64,000 bases of DNA from Streptomyces rapamycinicus NRRL 5491 (GCF_024298965.1 NZ_CP085193.1:1798001-1862000), one strand, 5' to 3'; shown: positions 27,447-36,370, counted from the first letter of the stretch. Program-made: numbers and translations. The notes: generated by a model not told the origin, from the letters alone.

Positions 27447-27539
27447 GGACCTCTCCCTCGTGGTCTGCGGTGACGTGCCCGTCTCGTGGTGTCCAGTTGT
27501 GTACCCGTCGGCCGCGCCGTCCGCCGTGCCGCCTGCCGT

Positions 27540-28430
27540 TCAGTCCCGCTCCGGCACGATCACCACCGGGCAGGGCGCGTGGTGCAGGGCCGCGTGGGCG
27601 ATGCGGCCGAGTTGCAGCCCGGCGATGTGACCATGGCCGCGGCGGGCGCCGAGGACCAGCAGATCGGCGGTGGCGGCCGCGTGGAGGAGCGCCTTGCGGG
27701 CCGTGCCCTCGACCGTCGCGCGGTGCACGGTGACCTCGGGGTGGTCCCGTCGGGCGGTCCGCAGGGCGTCCTCCAGCATCCGCTCCGCCCGTGCCCAGTG
27801 GGCACGCACCGGGTCCCCCTCCAGCAGCAGATCATCCGTCACCTCGCCGGCGGGCGCGCGCCAGGCCCGTACGGCCTCCAGCGTGCGGCCGCCCGCCCCG
27901 GCCTCGTGGAAGGCGAACCGGGCCGCGGCCGACGGACCGCCCGCCTCGCCGGGCTCGCCCACGCCGAGCACGATCCGGCCGAAGGCGCCGCCCCGGTTGG
28001 GCTCGCCGCCCCGTACGACGGTCACCGGGCAGCTGGCGCGGGCGGCGACCGCGAGGCTCACCGAGCCGAGCAGCAGCCCGGCGAGTTCACCGCGGCCGCG
28101 GGAGCCGACGACCACGCCCGAGGCGTCCCGCCCGGCGCGCAGCAGCGCGTCCACCGGGTCCTCCGGCAGGATTTCGGCGGCGACCTTCACATCGGGGCCG
28201 CGGCGGCGGGCGCGCTCCGCGGCGGACGCGGCGATCTCCTCGTCCCTGATCTGCTCCCAGGGGCGCTCGGGGTCGGCGGCGGGCGCGATGCCCTCGTACC
28301 GCTCCCACAGCGAGGCGTGCACCAGCCGCAGCGGCACCGCGTGCCGGGCGGCGGCGTCCACCGCCCAGTCCACCGCCTGGAGGCTGTGGTGCGAGCCGTC
28401 GACGCCCACCACGAGGGGGAGCTCCACCAT
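27540..28430 (-). CDS. Universal stress protein, tandem UspA domains
   Basis: 296 residues from the ATG at 28430; a GTG at 28439 is an alternative. Two UspA folds, residues about 1-145 and 150-296. The first carries the ATP-binding motif G-x2-G-x9-G-S intact (GSRGRGELAGLLLGS). The second reads GARRGHGHIAGLQLGRI and lacks the Ser, so it probably does not bind ATP in the usual way. It is the first gene of a two-gene unit with phosphoketolase, divergent from the CBS gene, with three palindromic boxes between. Confidence 0.9.
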   Translation of the reverse strand: MVELPLVVGVDGSHHSLQAVDWAVDAAARHAVPLRLVHASLWERYEGIAPAADPERPWEQIRDEEIAASAAERARRRGPDVKVAAEILPEDPVDALLRAGRDASGVVVGSRGRGELAGLLLGSVSLAVAARASCPVTVVRGGEPNRGGAFGRIVLGVGEPGEAGGPSAAARFAFHEAGAGGRTLEAVRAWRAPAGEVTDDLLLEGDPVRAHWARAERMLEDALRTARRDHPEVTVHRATVEGTARKALLHAAATADLLVLGARRGHGHIAGLQLGRIAHAALHHAPCPVVIVPERD

Positions 28431-28533
28431 TCCCACCACCTTCCGCGCGGCGGCCCCGCGCTCGTGCCGAACGCCTTCGCCCCCCCTGTGGCCTGACGCC
28501 TTCACCCTCGCGTCCGTGCGGGATTTCGCGCGA

Positions 28534-28596
28534 GGGGCGTTTCGGCCCTGTCAGGGGTCGTTCGGCCCAGGGCGCCCGTGCGGGCCGAACGGACCC
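28534..28596. promoter_or_regulatory. Cluster of OsdR/DosR-like palindromic boxes
   Basis: Between the divergent universal stress and CBS genes lie GGGTCGTTCGGCCC (28555-28568) and GGGCCGAACGGACC (28582-28595), the second being GGTCCGTTCGGCCC when read on the minus strand. A weaker relative, GGGGCGTTTCGGCCC, is at 28534-28548. Centres of the two best sites are 27 bp apart. The same palindrome appears at 30460, 36274 and 37106. The DosR-type regulator encoded at 36371 is the obvious candidate to bind them; binding is inferred. Confidence 0.6.
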
Positions 28597-28669
28597 GAGC
28601 GCACCCCGGGCAGCCCAAGAAGGGGGCCGGAGCGCCGTCCCACGCTGGGAGCGGACCGGGGAGGCACGG

Positions 28670-29272
28670 ATGAAGCACCGCAAGATCGGCAATGTGATGA
28701 CCGACGACGTCGTCCGGGTGAGTTCCAAGACGTCGTTCGACGAGGTCGGTGCGCTGCTCTCCCGGCACCGCTTCAACGGGCTGCCCGTGGTGGACGAGGA
28801 CGACAAGGTGGTCGGCATGATCACCGGGACCGATCTCAGCGAACCCGCCCGGACGGCCGGAGAGCTGATGTCGCGCCCCGCGGTCACCGTGCGCCCCCAG
28901 GACAGCATCGTGGACGCGGCCCGCGCGATGGACCGCCATCGCGTCGAGCGGCTGCCCGTCGTCGACGAGGAGGACCGGTTGATCGGCATCGTCACCCGCC
29001 GGGACCTGCTGCGGGTCTTCCTCCGCCCGGACGACGAGATCCGCACCGAGGTGATCGACGAGGTGCTGGTCCGGTCGCTGTGGCTCGGCCCGCAGTCGGT
29101 CGCGGTCACCGTGACCGACGGGGTCGTACGGCTGGAGGGGCGGCTGGACCGGCACAGCGAGATCCCCATCGCGGTCCGGATGACCGGGCAGGTGGACGGC
29201 GTGGTGGCCGTGGTCGACCGGCTCAGCTACCGGGTCGACGACTCCGCGGGCCGGGGAGGTGCGCGGCGATGA
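28670..29272 (+). CDS. CBS-pair protein with C-terminal BON domain
   Basis: 200 residues. Two CBS motifs, residues about 5-60 (IGNVMTDDVVRVSSKTSFDEV ... LPVVDEDDKVVGMIT) and 65-125 (LMSRPAVTVRPQDSIVDAA ... LPVVDEEDRLIGIVTRRDLL), then a BON-like domain (VAVTVTDGVVRLEGRLDRHSEI). CBS pairs usually bind adenine nucleotides. Paralogous to the gene at 34860. ATGA overlap with the next universal stress gene; promoter region holds the palindromic boxes. Confidence 0.9.
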   Translation: MKHRKIGNVMTDDVVRVSSKTSFDEVGALLSRHRFNGLPVVDEDDKVVGMITGTDLSEPARTAGELMSRPAVTVRPQDSIVDAARAMDRHRVERLPVVDEEDRLIGIVTRRDLLRVFLRPDDEIRTEVIDEVLVRSLWLGPQSVAVTVTDGVVRLEGRLDRHSEIPIAVRMTGQVDGVVAVVDRLSYRVDDSAGRGGARR

Positions 29273-30174
29273 CCCGCCCGGCCGGCAAGCCGCTGCGGGA
29301 CGGCCGGGTGGTGGTGGGCCTGGACGGCTCCGACAGCGCCTGGGCCGCGCTGGACCGGGCGGTCGCCGAGGCGCGGCGGCGTGACGCCACGCTGGAGATC
29401 GTGCACGCCTGGCCGTGGGCCCGGACCGACCCGCTCGCCTTCGACCCGGACAGCGAGCCGCGGCGGCCCGGGGTGGAGATCGCCAGGACCGTGCTGCGGC
29501 TGGCCATGTCGCGGGCCCAGGAGCAGGATCCGCATCTGCGCATCGTGCCCACCCTGACGGCCCAGGACGCGGTGCCCGAACTGCTGCGGATCGGCGAGGA
29601 CGCCTCGCTGATCGTCATCGGCACCCGGGGGCTCGGCGGTTTCACCGGGCTGCTGCTCGGTTCGGTCGGGCTGCGGCTGGCCACGCATACCAGGCGCCCG
29701 CTGCTGGTGGTGCGCGGCGGGTCCACGAGGGCGTACGGGCCCGAGGGCCACGGCAAGGTGCTGGTCGGGGTGGAGAGCGGCGCGGACGCGGCGGCGGCCC
29801 GCTTCGCCTTCGAGGAGGCCGCCCGGCGCCGGGCCCGGCTGCGGGTGCTCTACGCCTGGCCCAAGTCGCGGGTCTTCGCGGGCGATCACGCCCTGCCCGC
29901 ACGGGAGGTGGTGGCGCTGCGCGCCGAGCGGGAGCAGACGGTGGCGCACGGAATGGTGGCCGGGCTGCGCGAGGAGTTCGGGCACATCCGGGTGCGGGAG
30001 CACACCACTCACAGCGCCCCCGCGCAGGCCCTGGTGGAGGCGTCGCGGGCGGCGGACGTCCTGGTGCTGGCCGTGCACCGGCGGACGCCCCGGCTCGGCA
30101 TGCAGCTCGGTCCCGTCACGCATGCGGCACTGCATCATGCGCACTGTCCGGTGGTGCTGGTGCCGGTCGAGTAG
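29269..30174 (+). CDS. Universal stress protein, tandem UspA domains
   Basis: 301 residues from the ATG at 29269, overlapping the CBS stop. Domain 1 starts VVVGLDGSDSAW and has an intact ATP motif (GTRGLGGFTGLLLGS). Domain 2 starts VLVGVESGADAAAARFAFEEA and ends in VLAVHRRTPRLGMQLGPVTHAALHHAHCPVVLV, without the canonical Gly pattern. Second of four such genes in the island. Confidence 0.92.
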   Translation: MTRPAGKPLRDGRVVVGLDGSDSAWAALDRAVAEARRRDATLEIVHAWPWARTDPLAFDPDSEPRRPGVEIARTVLRLAMSRAQEQDPHLRIVPTLTAQDAVPELLRIGEDASLIVIGTRGLGGFTGLLLGSVGLRLATHTRRPLLVVRGGSTRAYGPEGHGKVLVGVESGADAAAARFAFEEAARRRARLRVLYAWPKSRVFAGDHALPAREVVALRAEREQTVAHGMVAGLREEFGHIRVREHTTHSAPAQALVEASRAADVLVLAVHRRTPRLGMQLGPVTHAALHHAHCPVVLVPVE

Positions 30175-30631
30175 GCACGGACAGGCCTTGGGGGGCGGGT
30201 TTCGTTTCGCGCCTTCGGCGCCATTGAGCAGCGGGGCAGGGGGCGGGGCGCGCGGGCCTCGCCGCCGGCCGCCGGGCCGGTGGGGGCGAGGGCCGGCGGC
30301 GGCTTCCGTGCTCGGTGGCCAGAAGCCTCTCCGGACTGCGGGTCGGCGGGGTCCGGCACCCTCTCCGAAAAATGCTTGATCTGGCGCAACTAGTTCATCA
30401 AGCGATCTCCAGGGGACGCCGGGAAAGGGCCGTAAGACCTGGTCGCCGGGACCACCCCGGGACCGGTCGGCCCTGTCGGCGGGCGCCCGGTCATGGTCCG
30501 CTGGAGTTGGCACCGGGGGCAATCAGCAGACGCGGAGAAGCGGATGTCCCACTACCGCGCACCGCGCAATCAGGGCCCGCGAGAAGTGGGCGCCCCCGGC
30601 GCCGCGCACGTGCGCCGGGAAGGAGGCAGCG
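30175..30631. promoter_or_regulatory. 457-bp intergenic region with OsdR-like box
   Basis: No gene is supported here. A small GCGCC-TTC-GGCGC hairpin lies at about 30210-30222, after the upstream stop. The palindrome GGACCGGTCGGCCC is at 30460-30473, with a weaker copy GGGCCGTAAGACCT at 30427-30440, centres 33 bp apart (about three helical turns). They precede the operon starting at 30632 by about 160 bp. An AT-richer patch with AGTTCATCAAGCGATC is at about 30391-30406. Confidence 0.5.
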
Positions 30632-31480
30632 ATGGCGCGCCCCGTCACCGTCGGACTGGACGGTTCCGACGAGAGTCTGGCCGCCGCCGGCTGGGCGGCC
30701 CATGAGGCCCGTTCGCGCGGCGCGCCGCTGCGGCTGGTGAACGCGTGGCCCGGGCCCGAGCAGAAGGATCTGACCCCGGGCCGGGAGGCCGCCTGGCAGT
30801 ACTGGTCCGAGCGCGCCCTGCGCTCGGCACACGCCGAGCTGGACGACCCGGAGACGACGATCCTCACCGCCCAGATCTCCGGCCGGCCCGCGCCCGTCCT
30901 GCTGGCCGAGGCGGAGCGGGCCCAGCTGCTGGTGGTGGGGTCCCGTTCGATCGGCGTGGTCGCGGGCTTCTTCCTGGGCTCGGTCGGCCTGGAGCTCGCC
31001 GCGCGCTCCATGACCCCCGTGGTCCTGGTGCGGGCGGACGGGCACGAGGAGCGGCACGGCGATGTGGTGGTCGGCGTGGAGCCGCGCGAGCCGTGCGACG
31101 ACATCCTGGAGTTCGCCTTCGACGCCGCGGCCCGGCGCGACGGTGTGCTGCGGGCCGTCTACACCAACCGGGTCCCCGCCATCCGGGGCGACGCCCCCTG
31201 GGTGGTGGACGTGGGGCTGAGCGACGCGCGCAAGGAGGCGGAGCACGCGCTGGGCGAGGTGCTGGCGCCGTGGCGGGACAAGTTCCCCGAGGTGCGGATC
31301 TTCGAGGAGGTCGCGTCCGACAGCCCGGCCCGGCGGCTGGTGGCCGCGGCGGCGGGGACGGCGCTGATGGTCGTGGGCCGCGGTCCGCGCCGGGTGGGGT
31401 TCGGCCCCCGGCTGGGGCCGGTCACCCAGGCGGTGGCACACCACGCCGCCTGCCCGGTCGCGGTCGTGCCCCAGCGATGA
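30632..31480 (+). CDS. Universal stress protein, tandem UspA domains
   Basis: 282 residues, ATG preceded by GAAGGAGG. Domain 1 begins VTVGLDGSDES; its ATP motif is degenerate (GSRSIGVVAGFFLGS, Ser for the second Gly). Domain 2 contains EFAFDAAARRDGVLRAVYT and ends VVGRGPRRVGFGPRLGPVTQAVAHHAACPVAVV. It opens the run universal stress-ADH-universal stress-pncB-CBS, all on the plus strand with short gaps. Confidence 0.9.
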   Translation: MARPVTVGLDGSDESLAAAGWAAHEARSRGAPLRLVNAWPGPEQKDLTPGREAAWQYWSERALRSAHAELDDPETTILTAQISGRPAPVLLAEAERAQLLVVGSRSIGVVAGFFLGSVGLELAARSMTPVVLVRADGHEERHGDVVVGVEPREPCDDILEFAFDAAARRDGVLRAVYTNRVPAIRGDAPWVVDVGLSDARKEAEHALGEVLAPWRDKFPEVRIFEEVASDSPARRLVAAAAGTALMVVGRGPRRVGFGPRLGPVTQAVAHHAACPVAVVPQR

Positions 31481-31522
31481 GCCCCCGTTAATCGGAGGAA
31501 ACCGGAGGAAAGGGAAACGGCC

Positions 31523-32590
31523 ATGAAAGCACTCGTCTTCCACGGGCCGGAACGGTCCTCCTGGCAGGAGGTGCCCGACCCCGAACTCGAGGCCGCCACC
31601 GACGCGATCGTCCGGATCGACACCACGACCATCTGCGGCACCGATCTGCACATCCTCCGCGGCGAGGTGCCGGACGTCGAGCCCGGCCGGGTGCTCGGTC
31701 ACGAGGGGGTCGGCGAGGTCGTCGAGACCGGTGCCGACGTCCGCGGGATCCGTCCCGGCGACCGGGTGCTGATCTCCTGTATCTCGGCCTGCGGCCACTG
31801 CCGCTTCTGCCGGGAGCGCGGCTACGGGCAGTGCCGTGACGGCGGTGGCTGGATCCTGGGCCGTACGGTCGACGGCACCCAGGCCGAGTATGTGCGGGTG
31901 CCGTTCGCCGATCTGTCCACGCATCCGCTGACGGGGTCCGCCGAGGGCCATGACGCCGTGCTGCTGGCGGATGTCTTCCCCACCGCGTACGAGGTGGGCG
32001 TCCTCAACGGCCGGGTGGGGCCGGGCGATACGGTCGCGGTGGTGGGCGCCGGGCCGGTCGGGCTGGCCTCGATCGCCGCGGCGCAGTTCTTCTCCCCCGG
32101 CCGGACCATCGCCGTCGATCCGGACACGGCCCGGCTGGACGCCGCCAAGCGGGTCGGCGCCGACGCGGTGGCGGACTCCGCCGAGGATCCGGAGCGGCTG
32201 GTCGACGATCTCACCGAGGGGCTCGGCGCCGATGTGGTGATCGAGGCCGTGGGGAGCCCGCGGTCCTTCGAGACCTGCACCCGGATGGTGCGGCCGGGCG
32301 GCCGGATCGCCAACGTGGGTGTGCACGCCCAGCCCGCGACGCTGCATCTCGAAGAGCTGTGGATCAAGAACGTGACGATCACCACCGGGCTGGTCGACAC
32401 CTACTCGACCCCCACCCTGCTCTCCCTGCTGTGCGCCGGGCGGCTGCCCACGTCCACGCTGATCACCCATCTGTTCGAACTGGACCAGATGGAGGAGGCG
32501 TACGACGTCTTCGCCCACGCCGCCGACACCGGCGCGATCAAGATCGCGCTCGGCGAGGCCGCCCGTCCGCTGGTGGCCCGGGGGACGTGA
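31523..32590 (+). CDS. Zinc-dependent alcohol dehydrogenase
   Basis: 355 residues. MDR family: catalytic zinc ligands Cys38 and His60-Glu61 (ICGTDLH, GHE); structural zinc Cys90, 93, 96 and 104 (CGHCRFC ... C); NAD-binding VVGAGPVGLASIAA. The C-terminal half resembles threonine or alcohol dehydrogenases. Reversible alcohol/aldehyde oxidation would help NADH disposal when respiration stops; that role is inferred from the neighbours. AGGAAA-type binding site before the ATG, 42 bp after the stress protein stop. Confidence 0.9.
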   Translation: MKALVFHGPERSSWQEVPDPELEAATDAIVRIDTTTICGTDLHILRGEVPDVEPGRVLGHEGVGEVVETGADVRGIRPGDRVLISCISACGHCRFCRERGYGQCRDGGGWILGRTVDGTQAEYVRVPFADLSTHPLTGSAEGHDAVLLADVFPTAYEVGVLNGRVGPGDTVAVVGAGPVGLASIAAAQFFSPGRTIAVDPDTARLDAAKRVGADAVADSAEDPERLVDDLTEGLGADVVIEAVGSPRSFETCTRMVRPGGRIANVGVHAQPATLHLEELWIKNVTITTGLVDTYSTPTLLSLLCAGRLPTSTLITHLFELDQMEEAYDVFAHAADTGAIKIALGEAARPLVARGT

Positions 32591-32607
32591 GCGGAGAGGC
32601 GATGCGC

Positions 32608-33441
32608 ATGGGAGCACCCATCACCGTCGGGGTCGACGGTTTCGCCGAGAGCCCGCCCGCCGCACACTGGGCGGCGCGCGAGGCGCTGCTGCGCGATCTG
32701 CGGGTGCGTCTGATCCACGCCTGGAACCCGCCGTCGCCCCCAGCCCCGGCCCTCCCCCACGAGGACGACCAGAGCTACTGGTCGCAGCGGCTGCTGACCG
32801 ACCTGGTGGGCGAGTTGCGCGACACCCATCCGGGGCTGCGGGTCTCGGCCGAGCTGGTGCCGCGCGAGACCGTGCCGGCCCTGCTGGACGCGGCCCGGGA
32901 CGCGGAGATGCTGGTGCTGGGCTCGCGCGGGCGCGGCACCCCCGGCGGCTTCCTCCTCGGATCGACCGGCCGGCAGATCCTCGCGCACGGGGTACACCCG
33001 GTGATCATGGTGCACGCCGACGACAAACCGCTGACCGCCGATGTGGCCGTCGGAGTGTCCCTGCGACGGCCGAACGAGGAGGCGCTGCGGTTCGCCTTCG
33101 ACGCCGCCGCCCGGCGCGGCGGTGTGCTGCGGGCCGTGCACGCGGGCACGAACCGCCCGGAGGACGAGGAGGCTGCGGGGGACGAGGAGGAGCCGGGGGC
33201 GGAGGGCGCGCTGGACGCGGCGCTGCGCCCCTGGCGGGAGCAGTACCCCGGAGTGCCGGTGGCGGAGGCGTTCACCGCGGAGCGCCCGGCGCTCGGCGTG
33301 GTGCACACCGCGCCGGGCTCGGGGCTGCTCGTGCTGGGCCGCGACGAGACGGAGCCGGGCCCCGTCCCCCATCTCGGTTCGGTGATCCACGCGGCGGTGC
33401 ACCACGCGCCGTGCCCGGTGGCGGTCGTCCCGCGCGGCTGA
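32608..33441 (+). CDS. Universal stress protein, tandem UspA domains
   Basis: 277 residues from the ATG at 32608, chosen because GGAGAGG lies 8 nt upstream; ATG 32602 or the GTG at 32587 overlapping the ADH stop are possible. Domain 1 has an intact ATP motif (GSRGRGTPGGFLLGS). Domain 2 is shortened: an acidic linker (EDEEAAGDEEEPGAEGAL) replaces part of the fold and the last motif is LGRDETEPGPVPHLGS. Its stop codon is part of a tandem 21-bp duplication. Confidence 0.88.
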   Translation: MGAPITVGVDGFAESPPAAHWAAREALLRDLRVRLIHAWNPPSPPAPALPHEDDQSYWSQRLLTDLVGELRDTHPGLRVSAELVPRETVPALLDAARDAEMLVLGSRGRGTPGGFLLGSTGRQILAHGVHPVIMVHADDKPLTADVAVGVSLRRPNEEALRFAFDAAARRGGVLRAVHAGTNRPEDEEAAGDEEEPGAEGALDAALRPWREQYPGVPVAEAFTAERPALGVVHTAPGSGLLVLGRDETEPGPVPHLGSVIHAAVHHAPCPVAVVPRG

Positions 33442-33480
33442 TGCCCGGAGGGAGACGAGTGATGCCCGGAGGGAGGCGAG
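33439..33480 (+). repeat. Tandem 21-bp duplication including a Shine-Dalgarno sequence
   Basis: Two copies, 33439-33459 and 33460-33480, differing at one base. Each contains TGATG and a GGAGGGAG purine run. The first TGA is the stop of the stress protein; the second GGAGGGAGG is the ribosome binding site for pncB. It looks like a recent slippage duplication. Confidence 0.8.
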
Positions 33481-33486
33481 AGTGAC

Positions 33487-34845
33487 GTGTCGGAGGCGAT
33501 GACCACCGACCTCTACGAGGTGACGATGGCCCTGTCGTATGTGCGCGAGGGCATGACCGCCCCGGCCACCTTCGACCTCTACGTCCGCGATCTGCCGCCC
33601 GAGCGGGGCTTCCTGGTCGCCGCGGGCCTGGAGCCCGCGCTGGACTTCCTGTCCGGCTTCCGCGTGGAGCACGAGGACGTGGCGGCGTACGCCGCGGCGA
33701 TGGGCCGTCCGTACGAGGACCTCGAACCGCTGCTGGGGCTCGGCTTCGACGGCGAGGTGCGGGCGGTGCCCGAGGGGCGGATCGCCCTCGCCGGGGAGCC
33801 GCTGCTGGAGCTGACCGCGCCGCTGCCGCAGGCCCAGCTGGTCGAGACGTATCTGCTGGGGCAGCTGAGCCACCAGACCACCATCGCCTCCAAGGCGGCC
33901 CGGTGTGTGGTGGCCGCGGAAGGGCGCCCGGTGGTGGACTTCTCGCTGCGCCGCACCCACGGCCCGTGGTCCGGGCTCCAGTCGGCGCGGCTGGCCGCGA
34001 TGACCGGTTTCACGGCGACCAGCAACGTGGCGGCGGCCACGGCCTACGGGATCGAGGCCACCGGGACGATGGCGCACTCGTACATCGAGGCGTTCCCGGA
34101 CGAGGAGACCGCGTTCCGCGCGTTCGCCCGTACCCATCCCAACCCGGTCACCTTCCTGGTGGACACCTATGACACGGCGACCGGCGTGGCCACCGCGGCG
34201 CGGGTGCTGCGCGAGCTGGCGTCCGGGCCGCTCGGCGCGATCCGGCTGGACAGCGGCGACCTGGGCGAAGAGGCGGCACGGGCCCGGGAGATCCTCGACG
34301 CGGCGGGGCTGCCGGAGGTGCGGATCGTGGCGAGCGGCGGGCTCGACGAGTACGCCGTCGAGGAGCTGATCCACTCGGGCGCGCCGATCGACGTCTACGC
34401 CGTGGGCACCCGGATGGGCGTGTCGGCCGACGCCGCCTCCCTCGACACCGCGTACAAGCTGGTCGCCTACGACGGGCGGCCGGTGATGAAACTGTCCTCG
34501 GCCAAGGCCACGGCCCCGGGCAGCAAGCAGGTGTGGCGGCGCCCCGGCTTCGCCGATGTGATCGGCGAGCGCGACGAACTCCCGCCCCACGGCGGCGCGC
34601 CGCTGCTGGAGACCGTGATGCGGGAGGGCGTACGGACCGCGGCCCCCGACACCCTCGACCGCGCCCGGCGGCGGTTCGACACCGATCTCGCCGGGCTGCC
34701 GCCGCACGCCCGGCGGATCCGCCACCCGGCCCCGCCCCGGCCCGCCACCTCAGCCGGACTGGCCCGGCTGGCGGGTCAGGTGCGCCGCCGGATCGAGGTC
34801 CGGCTGGCGGCCGGGGACGAGGCGGGTGGAAGACAGGCAGCGTGA
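33487..34845 (+). CDS. pncB: Nicotinate phosphoribosyltransferase
   Basis: 452 residues from the GTG at 33487. It converts nicotinate and PRPP to nicotinate mononucleotide (NAD salvage). Seen: TTDLYEVTMALSYV, ERGFLVAAGLEPAL, DFSLRRTHGPWSG (catalytic-His region), GTMAHSYIEAF, FLVDTYDT, AIRLDSGDLGEEA and the phosphate-binding IVASGGLDEY. The C-terminal 50 residues are basic and variable. It sits inside the dormancy-type operon, sharing a GTGA junction or short gap with the downstream CBS gene. Confidence 0.92.
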   Translation: MSEAMTTDLYEVTMALSYVREGMTAPATFDLYVRDLPPERGFLVAAGLEPALDFLSGFRVEHEDVAAYAAAMGRPYEDLEPLLGLGFDGEVRAVPEGRIALAGEPLLELTAPLPQAQLVETYLLGQLSHQTTIASKAARCVVAAEGRPVVDFSLRRTHGPWSGLQSARLAAMTGFTATSNVAAATAYGIEATGTMAHSYIEAFPDEETAFRAFARTHPNPVTFLVDTYDTATGVATAARVLRELASGPLGAIRLDSGDLGEEAARAREILDAAGLPEVRIVASGGLDEYAVEELIHSGAPIDVYAVGTRMGVSADAASLDTAYKLVAYDGRPVMKLSSAKATAPGSKQVWRRPGFADVIGERDELPPHGGAPLLETVMREGVRTAAPDTLDRARRRFDTDLAGLPPHARRIRHPAPPRPATSAGLARLAGQVRRRIEVRLAAGDEAGGRQAA

Positions 34846-34859
34846 CGAAGGAGGATGCC

Positions 34860-35525
34860 GTGCCCCGGAGTGCGCACATCGTGAGCGATGTGATGACCCA
34901 TACCGTCGTCGCCGTCGGCCGCGAAGCGCCGTTCAAGGAGATCGTCAGAACCCTGGAGCAGTGGAGGGTGAGTGCCATGCCGGTGCTGGAGGGCGAGGGC
35001 CGTGTCATCGGCGTCGTCTCCGAGGCGGACCTGCTGCCCAAAGAGGAGTTCCGGGACAGCGATCCCGCCCGGGTGGCGCAACTGCGCGACCTCCCCGGCG
35101 TCGCCAAGGCGGGCGCGGTGACGGCCGATGAGCTGATGACGTCCCCCGCCATCACCGTGCACGCGCGCGCCACCCTCGCCGAGGCCGCGCGGATCATGAC
35201 CCACAAGCGGGTCAAGCGGCTCCCGGTGGTGGACGAGGAGGGCCGCCTGGAGGGCATCGTCAGCCGCGCCGACCTGCTGAAGGTGTTCCTGCGGCCGGAC
35301 GAGGACATCGAGGACGAGGTACGCCGCGAGGTGGTGACCCATCTCTTCCCGGCCCAGGGCGAAACCGTCCGGGTGAGCGTGAACGAGGGCGTGGTCACCC
35401 TGACCGGACGGGTCAAGGAGGCCGTCCTCATCCCGGCGGCGGCCCGGCTCATCCGCGCGATCGAGGGCGTGGTCGACTTCGACAACCAGCTCACGGCGGC
35501 GCCCCATACGACCCAGCGGCGGTAG
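34860..35525 (+). CDS. CBS-pair protein with C-terminal BON domain
   Basis: 221 residues from the GTG at 34860, which has AAGGAGG 5 nt upstream; a GTG at 34842 overlapping the pncB stop would add six residues. CBS1 residues about 5-60 (VSDVMTHTVVAVGREAPFKEI), a 25-residue insert, CBS2 about 88-150 (ELMTSPAITVHARATLAEAARIM; RLPVVDEEGRLEGIVSRADLL), then a BON domain (VRVSVNEGVVTLTGRVKEA). Paralogue of the gene at 28670. Last gene of the plus-strand operon that begins at 30632. Confidence 0.9.
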   Translation: MPRSAHIVSDVMTHTVVAVGREAPFKEIVRTLEQWRVSAMPVLEGEGRVIGVVSEADLLPKEEFRDSDPARVAQLRDLPGVAKAGAVTADELMTSPAITVHARATLAEAARIMTHKRVKRLPVVDEEGRLEGIVSRADLLKVFLRPDEDIEDEVRREVVTHLFPAQGETVRVSVNEGVVTLTGRVKEAVLIPAAARLIRAIEGVVDFDNQLTAAPHTTQRR

Positions 35526-35634
35526 GAACGGCGTACGACAGCGGCGGTAGGAGCGCCGCTGTCCGGCGGGCCCGGCGAGAGGCCGAACAAACGGCACCGC
35601 GCCGGGGTCCTGGGCCGCCGGGCCCGGCCCTGCG

Positions 35635-36216
35635 TCATCGGATGTGGCGGCTCCAGCGGGGGCCGACCTCGGCCCAGGCGCGGCCCCACTCCCGGGTGCG
35701 GGCGCGGTCCAGGCGCCAGCGCGCCACGCCGCGTCCGGCCAGCGACACCGCGCCCACGCCCGCCGCGGCGGACGTCCCGGCGAGCACCGCGCGGGTGGCG
35801 ATCTGCTCGGGGGTGGGCGGCCGCTGGACCATGCGGCCCCGGTCGTCGGTCCAGATCTCGGTGGCGGTGCCCGCCTTGCTCCCGTCGTGGACCCGTGCCG
35901 TACCGGTGTGGACGGCGCCGTCCGGGCCGGTCCAGCGGACGATCGCGCGCACCTGGCCGGTGGCGGAGCCGTCGGCGGCGGGCTGTGCGACGGGCGCGTC
36001 CTCCTTGAGCACCGCGGGCACCCGGTGCCGGTCCGCCCGCTCCTGCCGCAGCGACGCGTCCACGGCGGTGCCCGCGGCCACTCCGGCCACCGGGCCGCCG
36101 ACCGCCATCACCAGGCCGGTCACCAGCACGACCCACGCCTCGATCACGTCCGAGCGGCGTCTGAGCGGATTGTGCCGCCACCGCCACATCCGCCGCCCCC
36201 GCACTTGCGTGCCCAT
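35635..36216 (-). CDS. Rv1733c-family two-TM membrane protein
   Basis: 193 residues from the ATG at 36216; a second ATG at 36189 is possible. Basic N-terminus (WRWRHNPLRRRSD), a membrane segment at about 25-50 (VIEAWVVLVTGLVMAVGG), an extracytoplasmic loop of about 85 residues, a second membrane segment at about 140-160 and a basic C-terminal tail. This topology and the NPLRRRSD motif match Rv1733c-like proteins, which belong to the DosR regulon of Mycobacterium tuberculosis. Function unknown. Divergent from the response regulator across a palindromic box. Confidence 0.82.
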   Translation of the reverse strand: MGTQVRGRRMWRWRHNPLRRRSDVIEAWVVLVTGLVMAVGGPVAGVAAGTAVDASLRQERADRHRVPAVLKEDAPVAQPAADGSATGQVRAIVRWTGPDGAVHTGTARVHDGSKAGTATEIWTDDRGRMVQRPPTPEQIATRAVLAGTSAAAGVGAVSLAGRGVARWRLDRARTREWGRAWAEVGPRWSRHIR

Positions 36217-36273
36217 GCCGTGACCGTCGCACGCGCGGGGAGGGCGGGACGAGGGCCGGGCAGCCCCCTTGGG

Positions 36274-36287
36274 GGCCCGTTCGGCCC
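36274..36287. promoter_or_regulatory. OsdR-like palindromic box
   Basis: GGCCCGTTCGGCCC between the divergent Rv1733c-like and response-regulator genes, 57 bp before the former and 83 bp before the latter start. It differs from the box at 28582-28595 (minus strand) at one variable position. It could mediate autoregulation. Confidence 0.55.
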
Positions 36288-36370
36288 TGGTACCGCGCTG
36301 ACCTGCTGCGCCAGGATTCCCACCGGGGGCCGGGCGGACGGCGGACGGCGGACGAACGGTGCGAGAGCCC

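Noticed and set aside
30493..30705. A 70-codon plus-strand frame just upstream of and overlapping the universal stress gene at 30632
   Set aside because: It runs out of frame into a well-supported gene with its own strong ribosome binding site and has no recognisable sequence.
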